From positions 1 to 64,000 of the forward strand of contig PBOB01000027.1 in assembly GCA_002724185.1 (NCBI GenBank): a stretch of 64,000 bases of DNA, in the 5' to 3' direction. The position numbers and the translations under genes are program-made. Shown piece by piece: positions 63,441 through 64,000 of this stretch. The notes beneath the pieces were generated by a model. The model saw nothing but the letters and a program-made list of their open reading frames with translations. It did no database searches and was not told where the DNA came from. Source of the stretch: Acidiferrobacteraceae bacterium (GTDB lineage Bacteria > Pseudomonadota > Gammaproteobacteria > Arenicellales > UBA868). How positions within the stretch are numbered: the first letter of the stretch is position 1; the number at the start of each line of letters is the position of its first letter.

Positions 63441-64000
63441 CTAACGGCTCCTTAGTTTTGCTAATAGTCGAAGTATTTCAAGGTATAACCATACCAGCGT
63501 CACCATCAAGCTAAATGCACCAAACCATTCCATATATTTTGGCGCTCCATGCTCTGTAGCTGTTTCGATAAAATCAAAATCAAGCACAAGATTTAATGCT
63601 GCGATTGCGACAACAAATAAACTAAATCCAATACCGAAAAGTCCATTGCTATGAATAAAGCCAATAGATGATCCGAAAAAGCCCATAATGAAACTGATTA
63701 GATAAAGCACAGCTATACCCCCGGTTGCTGCTACAATCATAAGCCGGAAGTTCTCCGTTGGTTTGATCCAGCCGCTCTTGTAGGCTAGTAGTAATACACC
63801 AAGTGTTCCGAAAGTTAAGCCAATAGCCTGAATAACAATGCCTGGATATTGGGACTCGAATATTGCAGAGATACCGCCCAGAAATAGACCTTGAAGCACG
63901 GCATATAGTGGGGCTGTTATAGAAGCCCATTGTTTCCTAAATATAGTTAGCATAGCTGCCGCAAGCCCCCCAATAACACCTAGCCATAGCAATCCCGAAA
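63441..64000 (-). CDS. Bax inhibitor-1/YccA-family membrane protein (5' end outside window)
   Basis: Multi-helix inner membrane protein of the TMBIM/YccA superfamily; at least six helices are visible in the 186 codons present. The frame is open to base 64000; the TTG at 63992 is not a start, since the reading continues in frame upstream. Segments GGISAIFESQYPGIVIQAIG and the C-terminal LNLVLDFDFIETATEHGAPKYMEW are typical, with the conserved Asp pair in the penultimate helix. The length in-window and the GAPKYMEWFGAF sequence fit the YccA-like family rather than YbhL. Confidence 0.9.
   Translation of the reverse strand, partial: SGLLWLGVIGGLAAAMLTIFRKQWASITAPLYAVLQGLFLGGISAIFESQYPGIVIQAIGLTFGTLGVLLLAYKSGWIKPTENFRLMIVAATGGIAVLYLISFIMGFFGSSIGFIHSNGLFGIGFSLFVVAIAALNLVLDFDFIETATEHGAPKYMEWFGAFSLMVTLVWLYLEILRLLAKLRSR

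Overview
The window looks like a chromosomal segment of an aerobic, free-living, probably marine Gammaproteobacterium with moderately AT-rich DNA. The evidence is a tolA-tolB-pal-cpoB envelope operon of gammaproteobacterial type, srkA, glpE, a Bax-inhibitor/YccA protein, class III alcohol dehydrogenase, and many oxygenases, EamA/MFS transporters and MttB-like methyltransferases of the kind common in oligotrophic marine lineages. No rRNA or taxonomic marker is present, so anything below class is a guess. No integrase, transposase, phage structural gene, CRISPR array or plasmid function was seen.

Layout. 0-4 kb: the distal Tol-Pal operon (tolA C-terminus, tolB, pal, and a cpoB enlarged by an acidic linker). 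4-7.5 kb: a TauD-type dioxygenase, an MFS gene broken by a one-base frameshift in a T run, srkA and a tRNA-Lys(TTT). 7.6-25 kb: accessory metabolism with an FrhB-like iron-sulfur protein, M20 deacylase, MazG-like pyrophosphohydrolase, FMN 2-hydroxyacid dehydrogenase, rhomboid protease, two MttB-family proteins without pyrrolysine, a BesD/HalD-like Fe(II)/2-oxoglutarate enzyme, a divergent MetF-like protein, a nucleoside hydrolase, a second TauD enzyme, an epimerase and a gamma-glutamyltransferase. 25-30 kb: envelope and unknown proteins (SNase-like/MORN, Sel1/SH3, LysM) and an orphan PD-(D/E)XK nuclease.

30-42 kb: mostly small-molecule metabolism (DUF4396, 2-hydroxyacid dehydrogenase, thiol isomerase, thioesterase, two EamA transporters, aldo/keto reductase, family 5 UDG, metallo-hydrolase, FIST sensor, aminotransferase, threonine aldolase, phosphotransacetylase). 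42-48 kb: a methyltransferase with an ATM1-type ABC exporter, then a divergent MFS/sulfatase/small membrane protein set. 48-59 kb: membrane lipid and oxidative stress functions. These are a fatty acid desaturase, a 2-oxoglutarate oxygenase, GlpE, then a six-gene minus-strand operon (DUF1295, FAD oxidoreductase, DUF1365, cyclopropane fatty acid synthase, a CFA-like methyltransferase, lipocalin), followed by glutathione peroxidase and a two-component system. 59-64 kb: an atypical SDR, MOSC, cupin, adenine deaminase-type enzyme, glutathione-dependent formaldehyde dehydrogenase, a 55-residue membrane peptide and a Bax-inhibitor protein cut by the window edge.

Two themes connect the genes. The first is methyl and C1 metabolism: two MttB homologues, a MetF-like protein, two TauD oxygenases, gamma-glutamyltransferase and formaldehyde dehydrogenase suggest use of methylated amines. 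The corrinoid partners known from anaerobes are absent here, so the chemistry is open. The second is lipid modification linked to oxidative stress (50.4-59 kb); the promoter of that operon has a good -10, a poor -35 and two identical upstream 8-mers, consistent with activator control. The best candidates for undescribed biology are the GGT-epimerase-MttB-TauD-membrane peptide block (19.8-25.2 kb), the BesD/HalD-like enzyme with an intact HxD facial triad next to an EamA exporter, and the SNase-like/MORN protein. All functions are inferred from sequence reading without database searches.
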